Positions 5,368 to 5,940 of a stretch of 5,940 bases of DNA are shown one piece after another. Position 1 is the stretch's first letter, and every line of letters starts with the position of its first letter. The stretch comes from a candidate division GN15 bacterium (lineage in GTDB: Bacteria > Zixibacteria > MSB-5A5 > GN15 > FEB-12). The notes below the pieces were generated by a model, which ran no database searches, had not been told where the DNA came from, and saw nothing but the letters and a program-made list of their open reading frames with translations. The stretch covers positions 1-5,940 of the forward strand of contig WJKG01000099.1 of assembly GCA_014729205.1 (NCBI GenBank), written 5' to 3'. The position numbers and the translations under genes were made by a program.

Positions 5368-5940
5368 ATGGCTATGACGATTGACATTGTCACCCTATTC
5401 CCGGCGTACTTCGAGCAGTCCATCCGGCAGTCGATGCTGGGTCGGGCCCTCAAGGAAGGGTTGGCTGAGATCAACCTGGTCCAGTTGCGGGATTTCGCCG
5501 AGGACAAGCATCGGACAACCGATGACACTCCATTCGGCGGTGGCGGTGGCATGGTCCTCAAGCCGGAGCCGCTGGATAAGTGCCTTCAGTCGCTGGGCTG
5601 GAACAAGCGGCCTCAGGTCAAAGAAAGACTGGTGCTGACATCGGCGGCAGGGAAACTATTCAATCAAGATGTGGCTGTGGAATATTCCCTGTTGGACCGA
5701 TTGACCATTATATGCGGGCACTATCTTGGGGTGGATGAGAGAATTCTGGAACTGTATCCGATCGACGAGGTTTCGATCGGCGACTATATCCTCTCTGGAG
5801 GAGAGCCGGCAGCGGCGATAATTGTCGATGCTGTAACACGACTGATCCCGGGTGTCCTGGGGAATTTTGAGTCGGCCATGCGCGATTCGTTCATGGACGA
5901 GATCCTCGGCGCCCCTGTGTATACGCGGCCGGCCACGTAC
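5368..5940 (+). CDS. trmD: tRNA (guanine37-N1)-methyltransferase TrmD, N-terminal part (3' end outside window)
   Basis: 191 codons are visible of about 240-250; the frame stays open to the right edge. TrmD is a dimeric SPOUT enzyme that makes m1G37 in tRNAs reading C- and G-starting codons and so prevents +1 frameshifts. Conserved parts: TIDIVTLFP (4-12), HRTTDDTPFGGGGGM (48-62), GHYLGVDER (117-125), SIGDYILSGGE (136-146, part of the trefoil knot), RLIPGVLGN (158-166) and DSF...YTRP (173-188). Aligned without gaps to E. coli TrmD with a +4 offset, R154 (R158 here) and D169 (D173) are kept, but E116 is Leu120 and D177 is Gly181. ATG 5368 or the ATG two codons later (5374) could be the start; neither has a strong Shine-Dalgarno (GAG at 5354-5356). 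Translational coupling to rimM, 22 bases upstream, would explain this. Confidence 0.96.
   Translation, partial: MAMTIDIVTLFPAYFEQSIRQSMLGRALKEGLAEINLVQLRDFAEDKHRTTDDTPFGGGGGMVLKPEPLDKCLQSLGWNKRPQVKERLVLTSAAGKLFNQDVAVEYSLLDRLTIICGHYLGVDERILELYPIDEVSIGDYILSGGEPAAAIIVDAVTRLIPGVLGNFESAMRDSFMDEILGAPVYTRPATY

Noticed and set aside
4695..5561. A 288-codon minus-strand open frame across rimM and trmD
   Set aside because: It is opposite conserved rimM and trmD sequence and shows no family resemblance; a codon-bias shadow.

Overview
The window reads as ordinary bacterial chromosome, about 55% G+C by eye, with every convincing gene on the + strand. It carries six protein genes plus the 3' end of one cut by the left edge; the last gene is cut by the right edge. 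No rRNA, tRNA, CRISPR array, insertion sequence or phage gene is visible. The host is not one I can name. The S16 protein with a long Lys/Glu/Ala tail, the ffh-rpsP-rimM-trmD order and a kinase-less PASTA protein after rsmB would suit an uncultivated lineage of the FCB/Zixibacteria/Gemmatimonadota kind, but this is a weak inference.

Left part (1-2626): the C-terminal catalytic domain of an RsmB-type 16S rRNA m5C methyltransferase is followed by a 127-base gap with a good extended -10 promoter. Next comes a 270-residue single-pass membrane protein with three PASTA domains, then a cytoplasmic alpha/beta hydrolase of the prolyl-oligopeptidase (S9-like) type. The rsmB-PASTA order recalls the Firmicutes rsmB-prpC-prkC-rsgA-rpe neighbourhood, but the kinase part is missing here.

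Middle (2627-2857): a 231-base non-coding stretch holds a long imperfect hairpin (2745-2802) followed by a T-rich run, with possible promoters on both sides. It is either the terminator of the upstream genes or a structured leader or small RNA in front of ffh.

Right part (2858-5940): the classic translation and secretion cluster ffh (SRP GTPase), rpsP (ribosomal protein S16), rimM (30S maturation factor) and trmD (tRNA m1G37 methyltransferase). The short gaps (33, 112 and 22 bases) suggest one transcript. S16 and RimM act in 30S assembly, TrmD protects reading frame during translation, and Ffh delivers nascent membrane proteins.

Points that deserve a second look: TrmD lacks two acidic residues (E. 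coli E116 and D177) while keeping R154 and D169; the rpsP-rimM gap has a strong orphan Shine-Dalgarno, competing hairpins and a small ORF ending one base before rimM; and the ffh leader hairpin. I did not find a clearly new multi-gene system here.
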